Assembly: GCA_947462335.1 (NCBI GenBank)
Contig: OX381707.1
Coordinates: forward strand, 81,740,610 to 81,804,609
Origin: Harmothoe impar
Taxonomy: Eukaryota; Annelida; Polychaeta; Phyllodocida; Polynoidae
DNA length: 64,000 nt
Reading direction: 5' to 3'
Every line of letters begins with the position of its first letter. Positions within the stretch are counted from its first letter, which is position 1. A program made the translations under genes and the position numbers. Of the stretch, positions 11,801-31,718 are shown one piece after another. The notes under the pieces were generated by a model that worked only from the letters and a program-made list of their open reading frames with translations, had not been told where the DNA came from and made no database searches.

Positions 11801-14800
11801 AATGCCCCGTTTGCATTTTAACAATGCCCCGTTTGCATTATAACAATGCCCCGTTTGCATTATAACAATGCCCCGTTTGCATTATAACAGTGCCCCGTTT
11901 GCATTTTAACAATGCCCCGTTTGCATTATGACAATGCCCCCCTGCATTATAACAATGCCCGGTGCATTATAACAATGCCCAGTTTGCATTATAACAATGC
12001 CCCGTTTGCATTATAACAATGCCCTGTTCGCATTATGACAATGCCCCCTGCATTATAACAATGACCCTACATTATAACAATGCCCAGTTTGTATTATAAC
12101 GATGCCCAGTTTGCATTATGACAATACCCCCCTGCATCATAATAATTGCCCCTGTATTACAATGCCCTCCTAAACTATACCCCCTGCATGATAATGCCCC
12201 CTGCATTATAATAATGCCCCCTGCATTATAACAATGCCCAGTTTGCATTATAACAATGCCCAGTTTGCATTATAACAATGCCCCCTGCATTATAATAATG
12301 CCCCCTGCATTATAACAATGCCCAGTTTGCATTATAACAATGCCCAGTTTGCATTATAACAATGCCCCGTGCATTATAACAATGCCCCCTGCATTATAAC
12401 AATGCTTCGTTTGCATTATAACAATGCCCCATGCATTATAACAATGCCCCCTGCATTATAACAATGCATCGTTTGCATTATAACAATGCCCCGTTTGCAT
12501 TATAACAATGCCCCCCTGCATTATAACAATGCCCCGTTTGCATTATAACAATGCCCCCTGCATTATAACAATGCATCGTTTGCATTATAACAATGCATCG
12601 TTTGCATTATAATAATGCCCCCTGCATTATAACAATGCCCCCCTACATTATAATATTGCCCCGGTTGCATTATAACAATGCCCCATGCATTATAACAATG
12701 CCCCCTGCATTATAACAATGCATCGTTTGTATTATAACAATGCCCCGTGCATTATAACAATGCCCCGTTTGCATTACAACAATGGCCCGTTTGCATTATA
12801 ACAATGCCCCGTTTGCATTATAACAATGCCCCGTTTGCATTATAACAATGCCCCATTTGCATTATAACAATGCCCCCTGCATTATAACAATGCCCTGTTT
12901 GCATTATAACAATGCCCCCTGCATTATAATAATGCCCCCTGCATTATAACAATGCCCAGTTTGCATTATAACAATGCCCAGTTTGCATTATAACAATGCC
13001 CCGTGCATTATAACAATGCCCCCTGCATTATAACAATGCTTCGTTTGCATTATAACAATGCCCCATGCATTATAACAATGCCCCCTGCATTATAACAATG
13101 CATCGTTTGCATTATAACAATGCCCCGTTTGCATTATAACAATGCCCCCCTGCATTATAACAATGCCCCGTTTGCATTATAACAATGCCCCCTGCATTAT
13201 AACAATGCATCGTTTGCATTATAACAATGCATCGTTTGCATTATAATAATGCCCCCTGCATTATAACAATGCCCCCCTACATTATAATATTGCCCCGGTT
13301 GCATTATAACAATGCCCCATGCATTATAACAATGCCCCCTGCATTATAACAATGCATCGTTTGTATTATAACAATGCCCCGTGCATTATAACAATGCCCC
13401 GTTTGCATTACAACAATGGCCCGTTTGCATTATAACAATGCCCCGTTTGCATTATAACAATGCCCCGTTTGCATTATAACAATGCCCCATTTGCATTATA
13501 ACAATGCCCCCTGCATTATAACAATGCCCTGTTTGCATTATAACAATGCCCCGTTTGCATTATAACAATGCCCCGTTTGCATTATAACAATGCCCCCTGC
13601 ATTATAACAATGCCCGGTGCATTATAACAATGCCCAGTTTGCATTATAACAATGCCCCGTTTGCATTATAACAATGCCCTGTTCGCATTATGACAATGCC
13701 CCCTGCATTATAACAATGACCCCACATTATAACAATGCCCAGTTTGTATTATAACGATGCCCCCTTTGCATTGTGACAATACCCCCCTGCATCATAATAA
13801 TTGCCCCTGTATTACAATGCCCTCCTAAACTATACCCCCTGCATGATAATGCCCCCTGCATTATAATAATGCCCCCTGCATTATAACAATGCCCAGTTTG
13901 CATTATAACAATGCCCAGTTTGCATTATAACAATGCCCCCTGCATTATAATAATGCCCCCTGCATTATAACAATGCCGAGTTTGCATTATAACAATGCCC
14001 AGTTTGCATTATAACAATGCCCGGTGCATTATAACAATGCCCCCTGCATTATAACAATGCATCGTTTGCATTATAACAATGCCCCATGCATTATAACAAT
14101 GCCCCCTGCATTATAACAATGCATCGTTTGCATTATAACAATGCCCCCCTGCATTATAACAATGCCCCGTTTGCATTATAACAATGCCCCCTGCATTATA
14201 ACAATGCATCGTTTGCATTATAACAATGCATCGTTTGCATTATAATAATGCCCCCTGCATTATAACAATGCCCCCCTACATTATGACATTGCCCCGTTTG
14301 CATTATAACAATGCCCCATGCATTATAACAATGCCCCCTGCATTATAACAATGCATCGTTTGCATTATAACAATGCCCCGTGCATTATAACAATGCCCCG
14401 TTTGCATTACAACAATGGCCCGTTTGCATTATAACAATGCCCCGTTTGCATTATAACAATGCCCCCTGCATTATAACAATGCCCCGTTTGCATTATAACA
14501 ATGCCCCGTTTGCATTATAACAATGCCCCGTTTGCATTATAACAATGCCCCCTGCATTATAACAATGCCCGGTGCATTATAACAATGCCCCGTTTGCATT
14601 ATAACAATGCCCGGTGCATTATAACAATGTCCCAGGCATTATAACAATGCCGCCTGTATTCTTATAATGCACCCTGCATTATAATAATGCACCCTGCATG
14701 ATAATAATTGCCCCTGCATTACAAGCCCTCCTGAACTATGATGCCCCCTGAATCACAATAATGCCCCCTGTTTTATAATAATGACCCCCCTGCATTACAA

Positions 14801-15335
14801 TGCCCTGTATAACAATGCCCCCGGCATTACAATGCCCCCTGCATTATAATAATGCCCCCGTGCATTATAACAATACCCCTGCATTACATTGCCCCCCTGC
14901 ATTATAATGTGTATTACAAAACCAGTGTGTAGCGATGCAGGGTGCCAGTGTACACGAGCAGCTCACCCACTGCAACAAAGACGTCCTGGTAGAGGCTGCA
15001 CAAAGACACTACACTAAGACGTTGCTGCTGCACAGGACATAGATAAACGCTTCTTATGCTGGAATATTAGACATAGATAAAGGATTCCCATACAAGAACA
15101 TTAGACATAGATAAAGGCTTCTTGTACATTAACATTTACTGATTCATTGCACTGACTACAGGTCCTGGATTTATACTGCTGGTCTCCACTTTGGACATTG
15201 CCCTAGTTAAGGACCTTCACACAGAGCCCTGCCTGGAGTCTGTAATCAGATTGTGGAGCAGGGCTGAGGAAGCAGTGGTCAAGGAGTGGACAAAGGGCCT
15301 GGTGTCTGACGTATAGACAGGGCAGTAGACAAAGA

Positions 15336-15366
15336 CCCCCCCCCCCCCCTACACACACACACACAC
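15336..15366 (+). repeat. Poly-C and AC microsatellite
   Basis: A run of C followed by TACACAC repeats. The equivalent tracts near 42830 and 61866 have different lengths, as expected of a slipping microsatellite. Confidence 0.8.
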
Positions 15367-15872
15367 CCTGGTGGTGGTAGGTGGGTGAGGTAGTGTCAGG
15401 TCAATGAGACTAGGGCGATAATACAGGCAGTGAGCAACTCATGAGTAGCTCTACCAGCTCACAGCGCCCCCTGCCCTGACTCAGACACACTACTGACGTG
15501 TCCCTGGTCACCCAGTCCCACAGACAGGACCTTACTGCAGGACACCAGGAGGGTGTGGACAAAGGTGTAAACTCTACACTGTTGGGACTCAGCTACACAA
15601 AGGATATACAGATAGTACACCCTTTACCTTACACCACCTATTTCTTGTAAACAAAGGTGGACCCAAACAGTTGTGGATACATGAGAACACCCTGTGTGGT
15701 TGTGCTGTGTAAGACAGTGTCTGTAGGACAGTATTAAGGGTTGTAGGAGCTGCATGACTTCATTGTGTGCATCAGTCATCATCAGAGCCCTGATATTGAT
15801 TTCTACTTGAGCAGGATACAAAGAGATACACCCCACACCGACAGGCCTACACAGACGTGCTGGTACTTCCCA

Positions 15873-15895
15873 ACTACTACTACTACTACTACTAC
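15873..15895 (+). repeat. ACT trinucleotide microsatellite
   Basis: About seven ACT units. The same tract is roughly twice as long in unit 2 (about 43374-43413) and shorter again in unit 3 (about 62379-62398). Confidence 0.8.
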
Positions 15896-16145
15896 AGGAT
15901 GTGTGAAACTAACCAGCAGAATATTGTAACATGTCACAAGGACCTAGCTCACAACTCACAGACTACACAACAACTCTGACACACTGCCTTAGCAATACAA
16001 GGAGTCACATTTAGTACATATTTGTAAGTTCAAACTGCAGAAATCCCATTATTAAGACAGAATCTTTGTTACTAGTTTGGCTGTATTATAGCCGCATTGA
16101 CAGGAAGCCTCCATACTGCTGTTAGTTGTGTTAAACGGCCTGAAG

Positions 16146-24279
<8,134 letters not shown>

Positions 24280-24460
24280 GCGATACAGCAAGACAATATA
24301 GATGGATCAGCCAATCAGAACACATAACACAGCCAGTCATGGTAGCTTGAAGTTGTCATGGCGGTCGTCAGCAGAAATCACTGCGGATTGAACAGACATA
24401 CTTCATACCAGAAAGCCACTGAATGCAGACACAGCTTGTACCTAGTTTGATGAGTGCCCC

Positions 24461-24574
24461 TTGTATGGAGGACTCCATGGGGGGAGTGTCCTACCTTGTT
24501 GTATGGAGGACTCCATGGGGGGAGTGTCCTACCTTGTTGTATGGAGGACTGTACATGGGGGGAGTGTCCTACCT
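24461..24574 (+). repeat. 38-bp repeat, three copies, after the stop codon (copy A)
   Basis: TTGTATGGAGGACTCCATGG starts at 24461 and 24499, with a slightly changed unit at 24537. Each unit contains GGGGGGAGTGTCCTACC. The same three units are at 52146-52259. Confidence 0.85.
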
Positions 24575-25490
24575 GCTGCTGTGTGCTTGTCTAGGTGTGA
24601 CTGAGTAGACTCTGGGGGTCACGCCTTGTCTATCCCGGGGGGACCGCCCTGTTTGACACACGGCGTCCCGGGGGTTTGTAGCGGGCCCGGCTCCAAAACA
24701 CAGAACATCATGCAAAAATATAGTACACGGTTGTTGTCTAGACAGAGAGGGGGCCGACCAGACGACTTGACCTGCTGCTCCATACTGGTCCTGCCTCCCA
24801 GAGAACATCCCCCACCCTCCCAGATAACCTGCCCCCCTCTTCACACAGCCACACCCAACAACAACCAGGCCCCGCCCCCCTGACTGCTGATTGACAAGGT
24901 GGGCGTGGTCTGCCTGCCCCGCCCCTTGTACCACTAACGGTGTGGTGGGTGAGGCGGGGGTGGGGACCTACCCATAGTGACTGTTGTACGTCGGTGATGT
25001 GTCACGTTGTGTGGCTGAGTGTACAGCCGGTGTACCACTCCTCCTACCACTACTACTACTACTACTGTACGACTACTGAGACGGGCCCCACGCCTCGCCT
25101 CATGGTGCTTCCCACAGGTAGAGCAGGAGATTGTACAACAGGACTACACCACCACCACATTTACACATTATTACACACAAGTTATTACCTACCCAGGCAG
25201 AATGATGTCACCCATGTAAAACAGGTTTAAAACTATTGTATTGTGCGAAACTGAAATGTAACAGCCAACAATAAGGATAGTAATGACTTTATTTTGTATC
25301 ATTGTTACAATTATCATTATGTGAAATTTTCATCATCATCGGGGGCAGCTGCCTCCCCTGAGGTTGTTAGGTTTTGTCAATCACCGGCTGTAGGCGTGAC
25401 CACCAACTGTCAATCATGGGGGAGTGGGCGTGGCCTGAGATAAGCCCCGCCCCTGGGGGCAGGGTGCAGAAACAGCCCATAGATTGGATG

Positions 25491-25511
25491 ACCCGTCATG
25501 CCACGACGGGT
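25491..25511 (+). other. Hairpin in 3' region, copy A
   Basis: Perfect 7-bp inverted repeat ACCCGTC / GACGGGT around a 7-nt loop. Kept in copy B at 53176-53196. Confidence 0.5.
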
Positions 25512-25637
25512 TGATTTCTGTTTTTTGTGCCATTAGCTTTAGTATTGTTAACGTGCCTCGTGTTCCACGACACTAGAATCCTGAATGCAATTTAGTTAAA
25601 TCATAATTACTTAGGACGAATAATCAATCCTCAGACG

Positions 25638-25656
25638 GTCCTCCGAGCCGGAGGAC
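25638..25656 (+). other. Hairpin with three-base loop in 3' region, copy A
   Basis: Perfect 8-bp inverted repeat GTCCTCCG / CGGAGGAC around AGC, a very stable stem if transcribed. Kept in copy B at 53323-53341. Confidence 0.55.
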
Positions 25657-28600
25657 ATGCCACTCTCTGTTTTTTGTTAAGCATCATTTGAATGACATTA
25701 GAGTGGCAAATATTAATTTGCAATCTTAGACTGTTGCTTCTAATTTAGTATTTGCAATGACCGGGGGACTTTCCCTCATTTTTCCTTAGAGAAATGCAGA
25801 CAGATACTCACAACGATTAGACTATGAATATGTTTTGTCTTTTTTATTGGAGATCCCCTTTATTACCATTATTTCCATGTTTGTGGGTAGTAGATGCGGT
25901 GGACGTGCGTATTTTGTTAGGTTATTATTGTCATTATTATGATTCATGTTATCACCTACTTTGGTTATATACCTCACTCTGTGCTTTACGGAACAAACTG
26001 CGGTCCCTGATTGGCTATAAAGGTATAACGCTGAGAACGTGTCCTGGTCCTGCTATTTCCACCTCTCTACTCAGTGTCTGCTCAATGCACAGAAAGTTAG
26101 TCCACTACCGGGCTGCCATGACCAGTCTACTGCCAGCACATTCACACAACATTACCTAAATTGTCATTGTTTCATGAAAGGTTGATGCAGCCTATATATC
26201 TCTGTATACAGATGGATGTACAGGAGTGGCCTGTCTTCGTGGCAGTCCGGGGAGTGGGTGCTGTAGATCTTCACTATTACGCTTGCGTTCAACTCAATGA
26301 GGGTGTCTAGGAGACTGACAGTCATTCAGTGCCGTGCCATTGTTATCAGATTTGTACTGCTGTTTTTACCTCCTTTATCCATTATCCATGCCTTATGCTG
26401 TCCACCCCTACCTACACAAGGTCCGCTTACCTTATTCCATGTTTGATGATCCATAGTCAGGGCCCGTAGAGTCCACACTGCCTTCTCAGTTATCCATGTT
26501 CGGGGCCAACAGAACGACATTCTCGCCTCTTCAGTGAGAAACAGAGGAATTAAAACTCGCTTCGATGTCGACAAGCGATGATTACAGTTGTATAGACCAG
26601 AAAGATTTAGCCAGCTCAACAAACGATGCCCTTACATGGGCCAAGTAGTACCAGTTAATTGTAACCAGGTTGGTTTTCCGCACAAATTTATATTTTTTAC
26701 CAAATATTGCTCCCCTAACCGCTACTGAATACTGCCATCCCCTATTTTTCATGTGACCTGCAATAGTTAATCCCATGAATAATGTGTTAAACTGGATGAA
26801 GCTGAATTGTAGCCATAGTGACAGATTGAGGGTCCCTCAGTGTAGGACCCTGCTTGACAAGCGTATTGCTCATCCCCCATCTTCCCGACAGCTGCACAGA
26901 GCGGTGCGAGTCGTGTATGCAGCATGTGACTCTATGTTAAACCATGGTACGGAGGTGAGGTGCACAGGTAGGGACTGACCGTTCTGCTAGTGTTAAGGGG
27001 ACGGCTGCTCAACGACGTAAAAACAGGTCAACACAAGTAGCTCATAGCTGCTCCCTGGGAAATAGGTCAACCTCTTGAAGCTGCTCACCAATAGACAAAC
27101 CCGGTACCGGTTGTAAACACGGCCCGACCAGCTACCTTGTATTTTGGCTTTGTGTCACAGTTGTCTGGGAGTGTTCTGCTTTCATTGTGTTCTACTGCAA
27201 TAGTTAGGCTGAATCATCTTTAGACTGAATTTCCACTCGCCGTGTTTCTGGAGGCTTCTCTAAACGTACTTACACAAAGAAAGCACTGCTAGGACCCGGC
27301 GTATAGGGGGGGAGGGTCGACTTGAGGTGGTGTTATTATACGACGCCGTCAAAGCAAACATGATAAAGTTCATTATTATTGTCATGATGCAGGTTGAAGA
27401 TGCAATGTAAATTGTAGGTGACATTTGTATAGTAGCATTCCCAAAGTATTTTGTTTATGTTATCAGAGTATGTGAATAGGTAATTTTTAACTTTCATGCA
27501 TGTATTTCATGTACCAAAGCTTCAGGGAGTATATACTATTGCCATGCAGAATACGAGGCCAGCACGGCACGTCTCCAATAATCCTATATGGGGTGTGTGT
27601 GAGAAGGAAGTAGATGTATCTGTATTATAGCTCACCCTCATCCGTCTGCTAACTCCTAATACATTTTCACATTACGTGTGCAAGTTTCTTTCTTCAATGA
27701 AAATTAGACTATTTTGATGTAAGAGTAATGCAATTCAAGTACCCTCATCCACTCATCATCCCTGTATCCAGTCGGACTGGTCAGATCCGTTCTCCTCCTC
27801 ACCGCCCGAACCAGTTTACTACACGGCACTGTGCTCTCACTCTGAGCGCACAAACTTAACATGGAATAATAATTATAGTCATTAAGGCTGAATGAACCGC
27901 GAGGTAGTAGCAACTTCCAAAAAGGTCGGATCCAGGTTGGGCGGGGAACGGTGAAGAGAGTCGTGACAGTCAGTCATGTCCCTGGGACTGCCCCTCACAT
28001 CGCACGCTGCTTCGCGACTATACATGTATATTCTGTGGACGTCAGGTCCACACATGGGGAAAAGTGCAAATATTTATCTTGGCTTCTGATGCAACTTTAA
28101 AGTAATGTATGCTTACTGTTGTTGAGAGAAGTCTGTTCAGTTCATTGATGCCAGAGGAGTTAAATCCAAACCAAACGGACCAAAGCGAAGCAGGGCGATA
28201 GAGGGGCGGTCTCGTCATAACACATCTACCTCCTGAGCTTTTGTAGTGCTCGTCTTATTGAGAATCGTGTGGGTTGCGTGGATGCAGTCAGATCACAGCG
28301 TGAATGTGGTTTTACTAGTAAATTTGCCATTTCTTACAATGATTATTGCCGTTGTTGATTTACTTCCCGTTTGGGGGGAGCCGCATCCAGTAGTGGACGT
28401 GCTGCGGGATCAGACGGTGGCACACGGCGGCAGGGTGGTGCGCTTTTTCTCCTTCCCCGACCGCTACCTTTCATTTGTAAGTGTCAACTGTGGAGGTGTC
28501 AACTGTCATCACACGTGACCTTTTGACTATTACACGGCGGCGAGTCGTCTTGTCGGCTTTACCGACAGGTCGACGCCCGCTTTCTAACGTCACTCCGGTG

Positions 28601-28974
28601 TTTGTCTGCATGCCGTATTGTCTATAAAAGAGGGCATGGCCACTGCACACCAATCCCCCAATCAAGTGCCCGTATATATAGCTTTTTCCTACATAGCTAC
28701 TTTTGTAGAGCGGCGTGAAGCCCCGAAACCAACTTCAACAGACACAAACTTGATTCGGAGGCTTGCGCTAGAGTAAATCCGTGTGGAAGTTTTTAGATAA
28801 ATGGGTCGTTCCTTCCAGATTGACTATTGTGACTCCTGTTTTCTCGCAGCATGACATCAGTTTTCCTTTTCATTGTCATTATATAACATTCCTAGGTAAT
28901 TGTCAAATGTTTGTGCTTAACTAAAATGTACTAAACTTGTGATATTATTGTTTCTCCCCTTTCCTTGAATGACA

Positions 28975-28980
28975 AATAAA
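28975..28980 (+). terminator. Poly(A) signal candidate 1, copy A
   Basis: AATAAA within gacAATAAAggctct, followed by a TGTCC-rich stretch. Conserved at 56660 in copy B. Confidence 0.4.
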
Positions 28981-29161
28981 GGCTCTTGCTGTCCAGCCTT
29001 GCCGTGTGCCCTCCGGGAACGTCCTTGAGTTTTGTCTGTCTGTATGTCCATCCTCCCGTCCTGCCGAGGCAGGGCCGCTGGGGGGAGGGGCGTGTGTCGC
29101 AGTGTGCCGCACCAATCCAGCTTGTCTGTTATCAACCCGTGTAGAACCAAGAGGCGCTACC

Positions 29162-29167
29162 AATAAA
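29162..29167 (+). terminator. Poly(A) signal candidate 2, copy A
   Basis: AATAAA within accAATAAActc. It is followed 20-35 bp on by GGTGTTTGTTT, a good GU-rich downstream element. Of the two candidates this has the better context. Conserved at 56847. Confidence 0.5.
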
Positions 29168-29190
29168 CTCTTGTAGCTTTTCAGCACACT

Positions 29191-30305
29191 GGTGTTTGTT
29201 TACCACTTATTGAGTTTAAAATGAAATAGAAAAGGATATCTTAAGACAAAAGTAGAATGAAACTTGTAGAGTTATAAATATAGCAAAATCCAATATCTCT
29301 CATAGCTCTATCATATCTTATGTTGGGTGGATCAACATAGCAATCCTATCATGCTGGTACCAATGAGTCAGTTCTCAGACACCAATGTCTGCTCTTTAGA
29401 TAAATAAAATAAAAGTGTCAATTATTCTTGGTGTCACATTTACAAAGAATTAAGATATACATTCATATAAGAAATGATCCACAATGGCAGAATGGAGAGA
29501 GAAGGAAGGAAGACCCCCGGCCCAGTCTGCTGCTGCTGCCCCCTCATCATTGATCCTTTTAGAAAGAAGTACAGGTAAGAATTCTAAAGGGAAATGCTGC
29601 TGGATGCATCAATAGAAGGACATAAGCCATAATGTAAAACAAATAGTATTGCCAATACAATATGCAAAAATCAATGGGATATCAGTAATCTCCCAACAAC
29701 TAGCATTTCTCCTTACCTTGGCAACAAAATGAAGGGCCAAACAAATAGCATTTATTTCTCTATTATTCCATCAAACATGAGATTGAACTGCTGCAACAAT
29801 TTACTAATGATGATAATAATTTAGGCTGCCCTTAAATACTGTTTAGTGGTGAACAAGTGAATAAAACACTTTAGATGTCTATTTTTGCTCACTGGCCGTC
29901 GATCGGCCTTATGCTCCCCGCAGCTAGGGAAGTAGCCGCAGCTCATCTTGCTGCATACAGCCCTCTTGGCAGGGGTCCTGGCTACGTGTCAGTTTTTACG
30001 GTTTTGAGATCGAACCGTTATTAAGGATTCTGCTGAGAGAATTAACCACAAAGTTGATTTAAGAGTCCAAAATATTGTCTCTTTTTACCATCGATGTCAC
30101 CCGTTTTCACTCACCACAGCAAGGGACTGTGTTTCTCATGACCTGTGATAATTTAGCAGCATGCTCCATACCCAGGGCTACGTACCAGTCTTTACGGCTA
30201 GTGAATCGGAGCATTATTAAGGTTTCTGGGAACTTGATTGCGTGCAGGGTGTTTGCCATGCATGTCGTCTGCTAGACTGGATGTGGGTGGTGGCTCCACC
30301 TGGTG
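29191..30305 (+). other. Spacer at end of unit 1
   Basis: About 1.1 kb between the second AATAAA signal and the next unit. It is more diverged between units than the gene is. It contains an exon-like piece (29484-29574: ATGGCAGAATGG ... AGTACAG followed by GTAAGA) and two related segments with ATTATTAAGG (about 30016 and 30211). There is no confident gene. Confidence 0.5.
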
Positions 30306-30589
30306 AGTCATATGGTATTCAGTTCAGAAGTGAAGGTAAGGCCTGTTCTGGTTGGTGGATAATGGGATAATAATTCATGGAATAAATTCATCCGGGCCAC
30401 AGGGGCACTGCCAGGGGCTGGGGAAGGAAAGGGATGGCTGTTTAATTAATGTAGAGAGGTGTGCCGGATCGGAATCTGGCCCAGCTTGAGTTTAATCTTT
30501 TTTTCCCATTCACTTCCCATTAGTCAATGCTAACTCATGTTGGTCAAAGCAACTTACTTATCACAGGTAGTAAAACAAACTAAGAATTC

Positions 30590-31260
30590 ACCAACTCTGT
30601 CTAACCATCAATGATACAAGAATTTGACACCAGGTGGCAGCACAAGCAAATTATCAGACTTTCATCTATATGACAATTTTGTAATAGAACTTGTTTTCAT
30701 GTTTAAAGATAACCTTTTCTAATATAGAATATCACATGGAGTGTAACTTAGTGTAGGTTTGTATCTTTTTAGCCAGATATTGTTGTAATGATGGAATAAC
30801 ATGTTCTAATGAGGTTTTCTGAATGGGACACATTTCCTGTGTTTAAAATAAATGCATATATCAAAGACAGACTCTAGTGTCTATAAGGCCAGTTTGCTTC
30901 AATGCTACTGCCACTGGTTGGTGACACTGTGAGACCATCACAAACTCATTACCAATAAATGACTAATAATTTCAGGGAAGCCAAGGCAAGGCTAACTTTT
31001 AGCTAAGCATGAGTAGTGAAACGCTGAGATAGGATAGGACACAAAGTCCCCTGTTTTAAGGGCTACAGGTCGCAAAGTTGCTTTTTTTTCAAAGATATCC
31101 AGGTCGCTGGTCACTTTTTTTTTTATTATATATTAGTATGGCCATTTCAAAACAACAGGTCACAGGTCACAAAAATTAATGGTCCAGGTCGAAAAGTCGC
31201 CTGGAAAACAGCCCAGGTCGCCAGGTCGCCGAAGACCCCTCTGCAGTTACCTAACTACTA
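30590..31260. mobile_element. Insertion of about 670 bp present only in unit 2 leader
   Basis: Units 1 and 3 read directly from aagaattc into ttaacatagg; unit 2 has about 670 bp between these. The motif ATTC lies at both junctions and may be a 4-bp target duplication. The insert has T-rich runs and many AGGTC motifs, including AGGTCACAGGTCA (31157-31169), but no recognisable open frame. Deletion from units 1 and 3 is the alternative. The element family is unknown to me. Confidence 0.45.
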
Positions 31261-31718
31261 TTCTTAACATAGGCTGGCAGTAATTCTTACATACGATCCA
31301 TGTCCAAGGGAGCATCCAATGTAAAGTTGACCAACGTGCGTCCTCATCCAACCTCCACGGGAAGCATGCACCCAAAGGTCGCCCAATGTGCGTCCTTTTC
31401 TGACGTCCATGGGAAGCACGCGAGTAACTGGCCAGTGCTGGATTATTGCATCATGCCGACTCTTTGGGATTATATCAACCCAATACTTATTCTTAACATA
31501 GGCTGGCTGTAATTCTTACATACGATCCATGTCCAAGGGAGCATCCAATGTAAAGTTGACCAACGTGCGTCCTCATCCAACCTCCACGGGAAGCATGCAC
31601 CCAAAGGTCGCCCAATGTGCGTCCTTATCTGACGTCCATGGGAAGCATGCAAGTAACTCGCCAGTGCTGGATTATTGCATCATGCCGACTCTTTGGGATT
31701 ATATCAACCCAATAAGGT
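31261..31718 (+). repeat. 229-bp tandem duplication in unit 2 leader
   Basis: TTCTTAACATAGGCTGGC starts at 31261 and again at 31490, and the following sequence matches with few differences. Units 1 and 3 have a single copy. Confidence 0.85.

Larger units (their letters stand above)
1335..14909 (+). repeat. C-rich minisatellite of unit 1, with higher-order repeats
   Basis: About 13.6 kb of 17-22 bp units on the motif GCATTATAACAATGCCCC, with variants ending CCCCGTTT, CCCCCT, CATCGTTT or CCCAGTTT. A second class built on CCCCCCGGCATTACAATG occupies 1335-1842, about 3240-3333, 4856-4930, 8841-8920 and about 11420-11590. A long landmark (GCCGCCTGTATTC followed by a GAATCACAATAATG stretch) recurs near 3075, 7060, 11258 and 14650. 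This shows higher-order blocks of roughly 3.4-4.2 kb; one of them is an exact 3,985-bp duplication that includes the mobile element. C runs lie on the + strand throughout. Confidence 0.9.
14910..16145 (+). promoter_or_regulatory. Upstream region of gene copy A (presumed promoter and 5' UTR)
   Basis: About 1.2 kb between the minisatellite and the start codon, conserved in all three units (42450-43664 and 61439-62650), which suggests function. It holds a poly-C run followed by an AC repeat (15336-15366) and an ACT trinucleotide repeat (15873-15895) whose lengths vary between copies. I cannot point to a confident TATA box or transcription start. The reading frame of exon 1 is closed upstream by TGA at 16098-16100. 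A possible 3' splice site (ttgacag, ending 16103) lies just after that stop, so an upstream non-coding exon is possible. Confidence 0.45.
24280..29190 (+). other. 3' region of copy A (presumed long 3' UTR)
   Basis: 4.9 kb with no convincing gene. It may be 3' UTR up to the AATAAA signals at 28975 or 29162, since RNF38-type transcripts have long 3' UTRs; this is an inference. It includes a 38-bp repeat in three copies, two tight hairpins (25491-25511 and 25638-25656), an ACT microsatellite near 25050, and TATAAAAG near 28623 that could equally be an unrelated promoter. It is nearly identical in copy B. Confidence 0.4.

Noticed and set aside
1843..14900. CRISPR-like regular repeats
   Set aside because: Units of about 20 bp run directly into each other with no unique spacers, in an intron-containing animal sequence. 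This is a minisatellite.
16128..16145. Upstream in-frame GTG as the start of exon 1
   Set aside because: Eukaryotic initiation at ATG 16146 with A at -3 and G at +4 is much more likely.
28246..28518. Open frame of 90 codons in the 3' region with a GTAAGT near its end
   Set aside because: It begins at GTG, not ATG, has no recognised similarity, and copies A and B differ by an amino-acid change (Arg to Cys) in an otherwise near-identical region. Not supported as a gene.
28622..28630. TATAAAAG as the promoter of another gene
   Set aside because: No coding exon follows before the AATAAA signals, so there is no support beyond the motif.
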